Positions 44,830-57,480 of a DNA stretch of 64,000 nt are shown here, in pieces. A model generated the notes under the pieces. It was given only the letters and a program-made list of their open reading frames with translations. It was not told the origin of the DNA and did not search any database. Where the stretch lies: NCBI RefSeq assembly GCF_040802235.1, contig NC_133158.1, positions 43,094,001 to 43,158,000 on the forward strand, written 5' to 3'. A program made the position numbers and the translations under genes. Each line of letters begins with the position of its first letter. The first letter of the stretch is position 1. This DNA comes from Manis javanica (Eukaryota > Chordata > Mammalia > Pholidota > Manidae).

Positions 44830-45480
44830 AAAAAATTTTCCTCTGTCTTTCAAGGTTCTTCTCTCTGATTTAGGAATTAAGTTGATGTGAGACAGATTAA
44901 GAGGAGAGAATCAAATTTAATTTTGTAAGTATGGGAGCCCCACATACATGATAAGTTCAAAGACAGGGAAAATGAGGCAACTTACCATCCTGAGCCAAAG
45001 AATGGGGTAAGGCCTGGGGCTCCAAGGGGGGAGGGCGATGCCTGGGGCAGTAAGAAGGGCAGGTGCTTGGTAATGAGATGCTAGGCCTCCATATTGATGG
45101 GTCACTCAGATAAATTTATCTCTGGTAATAACCCTTATTCTGGGAAAGACCCCAGTTTAGGTTTTCCTTGCTAGGTGGGGAGGGGCAAAGGTTTCCCTGT
45201 GTCCTCCGGGTCTCGACTGCCTTCAGCTCAGAACAGTCCACATGCCAAAGCAGTGCATTGTAAGGAGGCTTGTTTGAATCCCTCCAACTTGGTTTTATAA
45301 ACAGTGCTTTATAGAGGCCCAATAATCCAACAATTTTACTATGCTTTCCCTGAGACAACTCCGTAAATACTTGAGTCTTTGTGTGCTGGTGGCTGATGCT
45401 CACCATTGTCCCGGAGAGGCCTCCATCTACGCCTGCTCACCAGGAAGGGTTTGGGGAGCGCGCATGAACTCCCGCGGCAC
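44830..45480 (-). mobile_element. Probable old ERV LTR fragment
   Basis: Read in reverse, the sequence near 44870-44930 (CTCTCCTCTTAATCTGTCTC, then ACATCAACTTAATTC) matches wording I know from old ERV1-type LTR or internal ends. Boundaries, subfamily and orientation are uncertain. Confidence 0.35.
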
Positions 45481-48400
45481 AGTTCAGTTATAAGGAAATT
45501 CTAAACCAAAAATCTGTCTGACACATCATTCTTCAAATGACCAAGCAACCCCAAACAAGTTAAACTGGTAATAACAGACTAACATAACAGCAGTTTATAA
45601 GCAGAGAGCGTAGTAGTGGCAACTGAAAACCACAGCCTGCTCAAAACCCCACTGACGAAGCCATGACATCCAAGTCTTCAGTGACCTGCTCTCTGTGTTA
45701 TCCCTCAGTCAAGGGCTTTCCCCCAAAAGGTCATCCCCCAGGAAAGATTAGGTTGCCTTCTATTTAGGTTCTTATAAAGTTTCTCACAAGGCATTCATAC
45801 TTGCTTTTAATGTTTTTTTTTTTTATTGTGAAATACAATGCCAGCTGCTTTTTTACAAAAAAACAAGCTTCTTTTCCTGGAAGCACAGCAGCCTGAGATG
45901 ACCTCAGGTTGTACTTAGCTGGGATGTTGGAGTGGCCACCTCGTTGAATCACTCACAGAAGATAAAGTTAAAAAGATATTTAACGCCCATTGAATTATTC
46001 CAGGAGGTGTGACCTCACATTCAGAGGATTAAGGTGTCAAAAAAAAGTTTTTCAAAGACCAAATTAAAACTAATAGGTGTCTATGTTATGTAAATTCACT
46101 TACAAAAAGCATGAAAAAGAATAAGTGTTCTCATGTTGTGTACATAGATACTTAGGGATCAAGTTTCTGGTGACAATACCTTGATCAAGTCAGCTTGCTT
46201 TGACTCAAACAAATTAGTCAGAACTGAATATCATATAATGTATCCGGAAAGCTCTTAGCTCCGGAGTGGTGGCTGTGATGGCAAGGGAACTGGCTGACAA
46301 ATGTGTACATACAGTTTGATTGAAAAGACTTCCTTGAATGGGTGCAGAAACTCAGCAGTATGGTTATTTGTAATCCACATATGTGACATTTGATTTTTTA
46401 ATGTGTGTAATGAAATTCATAAATTACATTTTTAAGTAAAGATTTGGCTATTTAATTTGGTTATCCTTCTGTGAATTTTCTCATATGAAAATGCTTCTAA
46501 TGGTTGGTGTCCCACGTCTTCAGAGACAAGGAGCAGCCTCATGAATTTAGGCAAAGTGGGAGACCCTGAGCCACTCCATCAAATACTACTTTTGCATTTT
46601 TAGTAAATTAGCAGCATGCTAATTTCATCTAGTGCCTGCAAAGGATTAGTAATCTTTAGTAATTCATTTCATAGGCTACAAGCAAATAGTCCATGATTTT
46701 ACACAAAAACAAAAGTCAATATAATTTTGTCTCTTCCAGGTAAGAACCAAAAAAATACCATTTCTTTCTGCCCGCCTTAGCCACCCCAAGGGACAAAGTT
46801 TGTGCATTTTTGGTGTAGATGGGCAAACATGTGGGATGGTAGGGGGACAGAAGCCAGCCCAGGGCGAGGTGAGGGAGAGAGACTTTCTACAAAGTGGACA
46901 TGGGACACCTGAGGCCTCAGGCCTGGGGGCCACTGAATAATAAAACCCACCTTGTCTTTTTCTGGGGCCACCGATCAACAAGGCGACTAAAAGGTCAGCC
47001 CAGACACCGCTCCTCATGATGCAGGTCCCTTTACGCACAGGCTTTCCACCCGGGCTGACCTTGGAATCTTCTGGGAGCCTAAAATCCTCTTGAGGCTGGG
47101 TCCTGACTACGGGGATCGGGACTTAAGTGGCCCAGCGGTGTCGGGAGCATCCCTGGTTTTCCCGGGTGAGCAAGGGGCGGCCAGGACTGAGCAGTGCCTC
47201 TTAGGTGATTAGGTGAGGGTGGGGAAGGATGCATGCCTGCTAGAGCAGGTCAGGTTAGAGGAGTCACCAGCAGCCTCCAGGCTGGAGGGCTGAGCCCCAG
47301 CCCGACCCCTCCTGGCCTCTGGCTCCTCTCCTTGCCTGAGGGCCGCCCCACACCCTTGACTAAAAGCAGCCTCGGACAGTCACCTTTAAGACCCAGCTCC
47401 CACCCACTCCTGGGGGAAATGTCTTCAAATTCTTTCTTGTATTCCTGAAAATACTTTTGAAAGCTTATGTTCCCGTTGCACCTTCTAAGCTGACACCTAA
47501 ACTATTCTATCATATGTTTACTTAGTGAAGTATGGAATCCAGCCTACTTTGAATACCATTTTTATCATCTTTAAAATGTACCCAGTTGAATCTAAATTGC
47601 CTGGCGGTTTGACGCCAGTTTCTGACCATTTAAGATCACGAGAAACAGCTCTCGTCCCATGGTCAGGAGTTGTGTTTCTCTTCCCCCTGGACTTGCAATT
47701 CCCCTCTAGCGCCCCTGCCAATTTCATCTGAATATAACATATTAAATATCGACAATGCTGAATTTCGTCTGGAGGTTAAGAAAGCCCCCTACCCTTTGCG
47801 TTCCCTAAATGACTTACCGCAAAGAAATACCCTTCCCCATTTGATTCAGTAAGACTCAGGGTGTCGCCTGGTTTGCCGTGGCAAGCCCAGACTCGGACCC
47901 CCCAGTTCCCACTCTGCCTCATGAATGATTAGCTCAGGCGCTTATTCCCACTGAACCTCCGGAACAAAACGCTTGCTAACCTAAGAGCTGAGGGTCTCTG
48001 CTCCCAGGCCCTTGCACTTGGGTCTCAGCCAGCAGACAGGCCCCTGAAAACACACAGCCTCTCCACCTGCTGAGGGTCCTGCCGCCTTACACATACCTCC
48101 CGTCCTAGACCCAGTTCTTCCCAGTTTCGCTTGCTCTTCCCTAGGGAAGAAAGCCTCGGAGACACTGAGATCTGGAAATGCTGCACATCTGGGGTCACAG
48201 CACCTTCCCGTTGCCACAGTCCCCTCCCCCACTGCCACGGTCCTGCCCTCCCCCGACAATGCCCTGTCTCATAAAGCCTGTCCTTACTAAGTCCAGACTG
48301 GGTTTCAATTTGGCCATCTACTTTTATGGCTTTTGGGGTTAACCTGCTGTGCTCCCTTGGAAGAAATGTAATTTGTAAATGATCTGAGATAAGGCACTGA

Positions 48401-48586
48401 GTATCAGAAAGCAGTTCCAGAATTGGAGTTACCATCACACTGATTAATTCAGAGTTGATGACAACAGTGGAAATACATGGTGCAAATGTTGATGCAATTG
48501 TTAAGTTCTTGCTTTAATAAATAACCTTTCATTGCAAATGTATCTGTTAATGAAATGGACTGATTAATGAGAGCCTCACACGTGCA
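45481..48586. other. No gene; poly-T tract only
   Basis: No gene. A T-run of 12 lies at about 45818-45829. Short frames on both strands have no family features. GC rises between 46.7 and 47.4 kb. Confidence 0.4.
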
Positions 48587-48613
48587 TGCACACACACACA
48601 CACACATACACAC
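48587..48613. repeat. (CA)n microsatellite
   Basis: A short CACACA tract with one interruption. Confidence 0.9.
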
Positions 48614-50169
48614 AACTGACAGTGCATCAGCATGACTTCACCAGTCCAGCCATCAGCTCTCAGGCTGATGCCTCCATCTTTCAGTACAGGAAGGCCACCA
48701 GCCCTTCGGTGGAGAGTACCCCCAGACAGCCTGAAGATTCTTTCCATGTCCTTCCTCACAACTCCCCTGTGGCTTTTTCCACTGATCCTGTGGCACCAGT
48801 CCAATGACCCTGCCCAGCCAGACTTCAAATCTACATGAATCCCAACCGTTCTTTCACCTCATACACCCTGAGCTCCCTGGAGCCGGGCGCTGCCTGACTA
48901 CGGTGAGCAGGGAACTTGGGTTGTAGGAATACAGGGGACACACTGTCCAATTTTCCCACTTTGTTTAGGTTTCTGTGGATGAATGAGACAGTTGGGCGTG
49001 ATTCTGATTCGTGCCCTTTGATCTATCAATATAATGTTGAGAAAACTGGCTTGCCTAACTAAATAGGTGGGAGTAAAGGCCATCTTTGAAATCATTCCAA
49101 GTGTGTGCTTACCATAAGCCAGGCTTGAAGGTTTAGTAGTTGTGACCTCGGACAGGTTATTAAGCCCTCTGCCTTGTCCCATCCATCAGCTGGCACAGCA
49201 CTTCCCATCTCAGAGCAGGTGGGGTCATGGGTTACCAGCCGTGGGTCTCCCACTGGGTCTGGTGCACACAGAGGGCTCCAGTGTTAACTAATTATTGACA
49301 TGCTTTTAATGACCTCTCAGTTGAGGATTCCTTTAGGGCTTTCACAGGCTCTGCTAAAGCTGAGCATACAAACTACACACCTCTTACCTCCTCCTACTTT
49401 CGGCAAGTGGTGGAAGGGCAGGGCCAGGTAGAACGGAGGGCCCTGTCCTCAGCCACCTCGCCAGAGCAACTTGGGTAAGGTGGCAAATTTGGAGGATGAA
49501 GATCTAGATATTGATGATGGTAATGCCACTCTTGCCGAGCAGCCCTGGGCCAGAGTTCATTGCCCTCAGGGCAGCCCAAGGCAGCGTGGCCCCCCATTCA
49601 GGCTGAAGCACCCTGTGCGCACGCCTCCTGGGACCCGCTTCCTAGGCTGCCCCGGAGAGAGGTCTGCACAGATTTACCCCAGCCTCTCTCTAAGCCCCAG
49701 AGTCTAATTCAAGCTCCCCATTTCTCCAGATATCCCTGGGTCTCCATGACCCTTGGGAGCCACCCCCTGCCCTGGTGAGCTCGGGTAGGAACTCTGTCAT
49801 CCAGGCCCTGGCTGCGTTTTGGAGCTGGACACTTCTGGTCCAGGTCTGCCCCACAGAAGGGGTTGCTCTGCTTCTCAGCCTGTGTGTCTTTGTTTTCTTT
49901 TACATGCATGGTCTGTCATTGCTGTGTGTTTTGAGATGACAAAAACGTTTCAAGGTACCACACACTGTAGCAGCTTCTATATTCTTCTTTATTTATATCT
50001 CTACAACATTTAAACTGTTTTCAAGCATCTGCTCATTTATTATCAGAAAAAAATTCAAAACACAAATTGGGAAGGACATTGCCTGCCCTTGTCTGACTTG
50101 CGCCTGGGAGGCGTTGGACACATGATCATAAGTGATCCCTCCCTCCGTGGCCCTGCGTCTCCCGGGTTT
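48614..50169. other. No gene recognised
   Basis: Unique-looking non-coding sequence; no repeat named. Confidence 0.35.
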
Positions 50170-50575
50170 CCGGGGTTTCCGTGGCCCCACCCACAGTGGT
50201 CTGCCCAGGCTGCTGCCGCAAAGTCCCGAAGGCTGCAGGCTCAAACAACAGCAGCTGATTGTCTCAGGCCTGAGGCTGGAAGTCCGAGGCCTAGGTGTGG
50301 CCAGGGGTGGCTCTCCTCTGTGGCTTTGTCCTGGGCGTATAGATGGCCTTCTTCTCATGTGTTCTCATGTGGCTGTCCCTCTGGGATGTCTGTGTCCTGG
50401 TGTCCTCTTCTGATAAGGACACCAGTCAGATTGGATTAGAGACACCCTCATGGCCTCATTTTACCTTAATCACCTCTTTCAAGGTCCTATCTCCAAATAT
50501 ACACACATTCTGAGGTCCCAGGGGTGAGGGCTTCAATATATGAATTTGGGGGCGCATAGCTCAGCCCACGACAGG
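50170..50575. repeat. Unassigned interspersed repeat, family B copy 2
   Basis: The best preserved copy. TGTCTCAGGCCTGAGGCTGG, TCTTCTGATAAGGACACCAG, CCTATCTCCAAATATACACA and TCAATATATGAATTTGGGGG follow one another as in copies 1 and 3. Confidence 0.6.
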
Positions 50576-53500
50576 GCCCTTGTCTGGTCCTGCTTCCCCC
50601 AGGGCTCCATCCTTCTATCTCCTTCCTCAGCCCCTTGCTGGTCCCATCCAGCCTCAGGCTGCAACTGTGGTCCCCACCTCTACATGCAAATGGCTCCTGC
50701 ATGTGCCCAGCCCAGCCCTTTGAGTCTTCAGTCTGCTTGCCCATCTGCATCTGGATGTGGAGTCTGCACTACAGGTTTCAGTTGTCCAAACCTGCCCTGA
50801 TCATCTCCCCCAAGACCGGCTCCTTCTCATTGCAGCTGATGACAACTCCATCCTTCCAGATGGTCAAGCCAAAAGCCAGGTAGGCGCGAGCACCTGAATG
50901 CTGTTCTTTCTCACTACTACAGAAAGACAGGGAGCTGCCTGTGCCTTTCTTCCAAACTAACTAAGTGAGGCTGCAGATAAATCAAGGCACAGAGGCTTGT
51001 AAATTTCAGATGGCACCCAGTTGATGGGGGGTCTTTGCTTGGTTCTGTCTCCCTGTCACCTCCAGAAACAGGGGCCAGAGGGCTTGGAGGGGTGCAGGTG
51101 AGGGTCTTCCCAGCAGGTCTGTGCTGGCTCGGTGTCTGCACAGCCCTGCAGAGAGACCTTGGTTCCAGAGCTTCCCCGTTGAGCAGGGTTTACCTGGAAG
51201 CTAATGACATAGAGGACTTGGAGCCCCAGGGAGCTTCCTGCTGGGTCATAACATTTTGCAAATGTTTTAAACATAAAATATTTTAACTGCAATCATGAGG
51301 ACCACTGTCTCTTCCTGCTCACACTTTTCCCCTGCTCCCCTGCCCCAGTTTTCTTGTTGCAGCTGCCGCAGGCACATTCGGATGGTTACATTCTAAGGCG
51401 AAGCTGAGCTGGGTGCACTGCGGTTGGGATGAGTAATTTTCGTGCCACCTGCTATCATGTAGGTAATTTGCTGTTAACTGTGAGATGTGGGGATGGCTTC
51501 CATCAATGCTCCTACCAATCCCAGTGCCAGCCGGGAGCTCCTGGGGTGCCTGGCACCCTGTTTGTGGGATGTGGAGTAGAGAAGAGGTTTTAGACATACG
51601 GAGCCAGAAGCTACCTACTAAGGAGAGGCAGAAAGACCCTTCCCTCACAGAAATGTTATTTTTCAATTGTCATGAGAAGGAAGTTAAGAGTGTGTTTGCT
51701 AAACATGTAGTTTAAAAGTTATTATAGAAATTTAAAAGGTCTGTTATTTTTCTGGATTTGTGGTATTGTGGTACTGTTAGCTTTTTAGAATTTGTAATTT
51801 ACTGTGGTTCCTTTTCTCATTCTAAAGAGATGTCTGCTTTCGATCTGCTCTTGTATTTATACTTTTCTTCTTAAAGAGGGTCCTCCCCAATCAGATGAGC
51901 TGCAGCCCCCACACAGTATGGGTCTGGCCCTGGGAGGCCCTGGTGCAAATCTGCATCACCCTCCTGAGGCACCACAAGATGCCCGGGGCTTGTGCAAACA
52001 CCAAGTCTGTTTTGCCATTGTTGATACACAGGAAGAGCTTGAATGAGCCAATGCCGAGGAAAACCCAGTGCCCCCGCCCCCTTCGTCTGTCCCTGACTAT
52101 TTGCATTGGCAGGTTAGGTGGTTCTGTGCCTCAGTTTAGCATTTTCTTCTTGTTTCAAACCACTTTCAGACCCGTCATTTCCTGGGACCGTTGGCGTAGT
52201 GAAGTTGGTGGGCAGCCACCACGCCCCTGCGTGGACAGGGTGGACACCCGCTGACAGGGGCCAAGGTGGGAGTGTGTGCTCAGATGCTGGCCGGCTGCCA
52301 CCCTGCAGGCCTGGAACCCAAACCTAGATTTCCAGAAACTCCAGTCCTTGCCTGGATGCATGTATGTCCGGGGAGGATGCAGTATGAATTTCCAGGGACA
52401 GCCACCATGTGTGCAAGCAAACTGCTGTCTCCTGCAGGCCCAGAGGGAGATGCTCCCAAGCCCCAGGGGTTAACGTGCCTCTGAAGGTGTTTCTGGCCTG
52501 ACTGGAAAAACTGGCCGGCCAGGCTACAGCCAGGAGAAAGAGGAACAATGCTTCCCGATTCACATGCAGTGAGGAGTCGAAGAGCCGGAAGACCAGCAGT
52601 GGAGCCACCGGACAAATAAACACAGCCCACCCAGGTTCCCCTGGTGGAGAGGCCAGCCCTGGGGGAGGCCTGGGCCCCGCACACTGAGTGCCCTGGCTGC
52701 AACGCCCCATGAGGGAGGGTCAGGCCTCACTTTGATCTCTGCCTCTCCTCCTCCTTTCCAAGTTCCCATATCTACCTGCTCCGCCTCACCATCCATCTCC
52801 CAGCCTTCAGCCCAACTCCCAAATAGGAGAGGTGGCCACGTGCTTCTCACAACCTGGCCAGAACTTCCTCTGTGGCCAGAAATAAGCTTGCAAATTCAAC
52901 AAACTTACTGCTCCAGTCTGGAGCGGTGGACGGCCTCTAGGGCTCAGGCCTGGGCATGACTTTACTGCCACCACCCCAGGTGAGGAGATCCACCAGCCTG
53001 GCGCCTTCCCCATGTCTCACCCACCTGGACAGTAGCCCGCTGGCCACGTGGGTGCCCAGCCCGACTACAGTGCAGGACGTGCAGTGGACATGGATGCACC
53101 CCTGCCCCTCCTGAATCCTGGCCCCGTCCCTGACCACCTGCAGCTCAGAACAACATTGGACAGTCTCGTGCCCCCTCTGCAGGGCGCAGCTGATGCCCCC
53201 TCACTCCCAGCGTTACTCCCAGAACCTGAGGAGGTCATATCCCAAAAGTACTGACCGTAAACTCTCCCTTCTCAAGTATTTTTCCTGTCGCCTTGGGTGC
53301 CTTTTGTTGGCTTCCACTAAACAAGAACTACATGGCAGTGGGAAATTCATTTATCCTCCCAAACTCCTCCCTGACAAGATGGTGCTTAGCTAATGTCTTC
53401 CTCATGGAAATTATTAGTCCAGGGTTTGTAAAAACATTATGCATGTGGTTCTTACCACCTCTTCACTGAACTTTGGGAGGAGGGAAGACACTTCATACAC

Positions 53501-53778
53501 GGAAGTCAAGAAATGTTGGGCAGGGTTCAAAGTTTAGGTTGACATCACTAACACTAAGAGTCAAATTAGGAGTTTCATGTTTATAGTCAACCAGACAAAA
53601 ATGCCCAGGTTCTGAGAACTGGGCCATGGGTTTCTTGGCCCAAACCTGGCCCTTGGCATTTTGATTTCTTGGGCTGGCTCATCCTGCCTTGCAGTTCTGT
53701 GTCAGGCAATCATCACTGCTGCTCTCTAAAATCAGAAAGACCCCTTTTCTTGTCCCTCTAGTTCCCAGGGTAACCTGG
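50576..53778. other. No gene recognised
   Basis: Unique-looking sequence, GC-rich at 52.2-53.2 kb. Several overlapping frames of 60-140 codons on both strands are without conserved features. Confidence 0.4.
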
Positions 53779-54432
53779 TGATGCCGGGGTTCTTGTTCGG
53801 GGAGCCAAAAAATGAACTTTGCTAACAGTCAAGATAGGAGAGCAAGGCAGAGGCTTTCATTTAGAGAGAAAGCAAAAAGACAGAGCTCCTGGCTCAGGCC
53901 AGGAGGGGACAAGAGAGCCCCGGGGTGGTGCGTGGTCTAGGGGTTTTATAGGCGGTTGAGAGACAAAGGGCTAGGGATGTACACCTGCTAAATGGTCTCA
54001 AATACCTTTGAAGAAACACTAAGTTTCTTATTAGTCTTGCTGGTTATTTACAAGAACTTTACTGCTCTGATTTCCTCCCAGGAGAGCAGCTTCCTGGTCT
54101 GGGAGCCTATCACTCAAGGCTGCCTGCTTTGCTCCCAAGGTGGGCTGAGTTATTTTCTGTTTGTTAAAAAACTCTTTTTTAACTAATTGGGTTTAAGATG
54201 GTATCCTTCCTGTTTTTACTATGTTGTTTTGGGCTTGCTTGCTACATTGCCTAAGTTGCAACAAATCATTTGTTTAGGGCTGGAGGAAGAAAAGCAGTAC
54301 TTGGGTAAAGTCAGAAAAATAAGCTGGGTCCCCCTCAGCAGGCCAAAGCACATCTCACAATGGATTATCTTGCTTTTGTTTTTTTCCAGAGGCCCTCACC
54401 CTACCCTGTCTAAGCCCATGGTCCCTATCTCA
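53779..54432 (-). mobile_element. Solo LTR, class I ERV-like, copy 2
   Basis: A 654-bp unit, TGATGCCG to CTATCTCA, with the 4-bp duplication CTGG (53775-53778 and 54433-54436). It is a homologue of 20595-21399, sharing ACAGAGCTCCTGGCTCA, GACAAGAGAGYC and a TTTTATAGGC (TATAAAA, minus strand) segment at 53945-53951. The polyadenylation hexamer of copy 1 is changed here (TTCATT instead of TTTATT). About 150 bp shorter than copy 1. Confidence 0.88.
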
Positions 54433-54539
54433 CTGGGGCCTGGAGAAAATGTGTGAAGGAATTTTGGCAACTGTCAGGCATGGTCCATGTGTGATGGTAA
54501 CAGTCTAGCCAGCATGGTGCTCTAGCTTTTCCATATAGG

Positions 54540-54650
54540 TGTCCTTTAGTCTTCTCAATAACCCCATGGGGTAGGCACTGTTTGTCCCACGTTTCACATT
54601 CACTTCTCACAAATGATGGTGCCGGGGTTTAAAACCAGTTGTCTGACTTG
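54540..54650 (-). mobile_element. MIR SINE, antisense
   Basis: CTCAATAACCCCATGGGGTA, GGCACTGTTTGTCCCACGTT and the GGGTTTAAAACCAGTTGTCT end are the MIR sequence read in reverse. Old. Confidence 0.75.
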
Positions 54651-54689
54651 AAGAATTAATATTTAACCACTTTGAACAGAACACAGTGG

Positions 54690-54800
54690 TCAGCCTGCCC
54701 CTCTTCACGGAGCACCTGCTTGTCCCAAGGAATGAGCTAATTCCTGGGATCAGGAGGTAATCAAGGGGCCACAGTGTCTGGCCTTGTGGAGCTTTTAGCT
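54690..54800. mobile_element. Possible L2 fragment
   Basis: The segment GGAGCACCTGCTTGTCCCAA to GGCCTTGTGGAGCTTTTAGC follows the order of an L2 3' end. Short and diverged. Confidence 0.4.
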
Positions 54801-55336
54801 CCAGCAAAACTACTTGTCAGGCAAAGACCAGCTTTGTTAATGATGGGAAACTGGCCCTGTCATTGGTTTTTCTCCCTGCCTGTCTCATTATCTCGCATCC
54901 CTCTGGCCAGCGTCATACCTTCCCCTGCCTGCAGAGGCACCATGATGGACTCTGCTCCCACCCCTTCTCCAGGCATCCTCCAGATGGGCCCCTTTGTCCA
55001 TCATATCCCCATGCCCCATAGCCCCCCACCTGCCACCCAACCAGTTGTCCCAGGTGAGGCCCCTTGGGTCCCCCACTCAATCCCTCAATGCTCGTATGTG
55101 TCATTTTAAAGGAGAGTCCGGTTGATTTTCACTAAGACTTGTGAAATGCAAGACCGCTAACCAGTTGCGAATGTGGACCCTTTGCGTGCTTGCCCATGGG
55201 GTGGGTCTAAGCCATTGCCCATGGAGTGGAGTTTAAGCCCAGCCTTCTTTTTACCTTCATGCTGAAGGCATTTCAGGGACTGCAGGCTGGAAAAGAGGTG
55301 GGGAGCTTGGTCAAAATATTGCTTCATGACTCAAAA

Positions 55337-55750
55337 CTGTTTTTATTGCAGTATAGTTGATACACAGCATTATATTGATTTCAAGTATCCAACACAGTGG
55401 TCCACCACTTACCCACATTATTAAATCCTCACCCCCACTAGTGTGGTCACTATCTGTTAACACAGGAAGGTGCTACAGAATCATTGGCTATATTCTCTGT
55501 GCTGTTCTATATCCCCATAACCAACCTACGATTGAGAAATTTTGTGCCTCTTTATCCCCCTCACCCTCCCTGACCACCCACCCCGTCCCCTCCCCCATGG
55601 TGACCCCCAGTCACTTCTCAGTGTCTATGAGTCTACTGCTATTTTGTTCATTTTGTTTTACTTTGTTTTTGGGTCCCACACACAAGTGAAATCATAGGGT
55701 ATTTGTCTTTCTCTGCCTGGCTTATTTCACTGAGCATAATACCCTCTGGG
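55337..55750 (-). mobile_element. 5'-truncated L1 3' end with target duplications
   Basis: 414 bp of antisense L1 3' region: a T-run (CTGTTTTTATTGCAG), then AGTATAGTTGATACACAGC and on to CTTATTTCACTGAGCATAAT. The perfect 12-bp duplication CATGACTCAAAA flanks it (55325-55336 and 55751-55762). This L1 3' end type resembles those of laurasiatherian mammals. Confidence 0.9.
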
Positions 55751-56079
55751 CATGACTCAAAATGTAAACTTACATTCCCAGTGTTAGTGTAAAAGCCAGG
55801 ATCAAGTGAGTCACCTTTAATATGTCATTTCTTTTCTGGTGATTTAAAAGATTTAAATTAATGAAAGAAAGCCAGCAAGACAGCAAGCTGTGGGGGCACG
55901 TGCTGTTCGGGGAAGACAAGAGGACACCTCCCTGGTGAAGTGCAGTGCAGGGTGGTCCCTCACCCTTCCAGATGAGACCCAGGTAGAGGTAAGCTCCTTC
56001 AGGGGCCGCCTCACCTTCCCTGAGCCCACAGACTATTGGGAAGGGGGATGCAGAGTGTGTTCTGACCACCAGCATCAGC

Positions 56080-56205
56080 TTTAGCCCCAGAACCACCCAA
56101 GAAGGAATGGCCCTTTGAGGCCGGGCTCAGAAATTTGCATCTTTTAAATCAGACTTTCTGGGTGATTCTTTCATAGAATGAAACTTGAGAGTTGCTGGAG
56201 ATATT
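56080..56205. mobile_element. MER5A-like fragment
   Basis: CAGAAATTTGCATCTTTTAA, TTTCTGGGTGATTC and TTGAGAGTTGCTGG read as the second half of a MER5A-type element. Confidence 0.55.
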
Positions 56206-56209
56206 ACAC

Positions 56210-56250
56210 AGATACACACGCACACACACACATACACACACACACACGGC
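56210..56250. repeat. (CA)n microsatellite
   Basis: An interrupted CACACA tract about 36 bp long. Confidence 0.92.
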
Positions 56251-56359
56251 TTCTGTGATGGCATTTCTTTCATCTTTCACGTCTGGTCAACCCCTCTTCC
56301 AAACAGCACCTTCTGTCTGGTTTGCTTGTTTAGTTGTATTCATACTTTCAGTCAGATGA

Positions 56360-56590
56360 AGATGAAGTCTTGCTGGAGTTATTTTTCCTCCGAATGTGGC
56401 ATTGGACGCCTCTCACCTCGGCTTTTGGAGGACCGCCTTCTTGCTGGGTCTTCACTTCGTCTTCTCTCTTCTTAAAAGGAGGCCGGTCAGATAGGATTAG
56501 GGCCACCCTCGTGGCCTCGTCTTAACTGAACACCTCTTTAGCGGCTGTGCCTCCAAATTCAGTCCTCTCGGGGCCCTGAGGTTGGGCTTC
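56360..56590. repeat. Unassigned interspersed repeat, family B copy 3
   Basis: AGGAGGCCGGTCAGATAGGA, TTAGGGCCACCCTCGTGGC, and CCTCCAAATTCAGTCCTCTC follow family B order. CpG-richer than the other copies. Confidence 0.5.
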
Positions 56591-56844
56591 ACCGCGCCTC
56601 AGCGTGGCATGCCCAAGACCCCTTTCCTGATTTCACCCCCACACATACCTTCTCCTTCTCAGTACCTGGCACCTGAGTTACTCTAGTTGAGACTAAAGTG
56701 CATGTGCTTTTTCTTATTATGCAGCAGTAGTATATATAGCAGTATAATAACTCCGGGTTCCTGGACCCGATTCCTGTGTGGGGGTGGGGGGTGGGAGGGG
56801 GTCTTCCCATGCACAACACCAAGCAATTCTCAAACACCAGCAGG

Positions 56845-57480
56845 GTGTCTGAGAGCTCGACTCAATTCTGATGCTGTCTGCCCAGGGACAGCCCCTGATT
56901 CCCAGGGTAAGGGCTCCGTCCTGTAAGACTGCCCTCTTCCCTCACTACAGATGCCTGTCCAGAGCCCCAGGCTGTTCCCTGTGCTTCTGAGCAACAGGCT
57001 ACAGATTGGAGGTTCCTAGACCTCCCCCTTAGGTTTGATTAATTTGCTAGAGCAACTCACAGAACTCAGGATAGCACTTACATTTACCAGTTTAATAAAG
57101 GACACCATAAAAGACACAAGTTAACAGCCAGAGGAAGAGAGACACAGGGCAGGGTCCCAAGTAAAGCAGCTTCTGTCCTCATAGTGCTTGGGGCCCAGCT
57201 TGATGGCATGGCTTTTGGGTTCCCCAAGCATGGAAGCTCTCTCCACAGACAAGCAGAATCCCAGAGAGCTAAGTGGTTTTGTGAGGGCTTCACTGCACAG
57301 TCATGATTGGCTAAGTCACTGGCCACTGGCTGATTCAACCTCCAGTCCCCACCCTTGAGGGGGGTCCAAAAGCCTCTCATTAACATGGCAAGACACCCAT
57401 TTCCCTTTAAGGCTCTGCAGTGTTCGCAGGAACTGTGGGTGAAGACCAAATACACCTGGAAATACAATTTGGCCATCTGA
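56845..57480. mobile_element. Old ERVL-type LTR, probable
   Basis: TTGCTAGAGCAACTCACAGA, ACCAGTTTAATAAAGGACAC, TTTTGTGAGGGCTTCACTGC, TGATTGGCTAAGTCACTGGC and TTAACATGGCAAGACACC follow the order of a mammal-wide LTR (ERVL/MLT2-like by memory). Boundaries and name uncertain. Confidence 0.5.
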
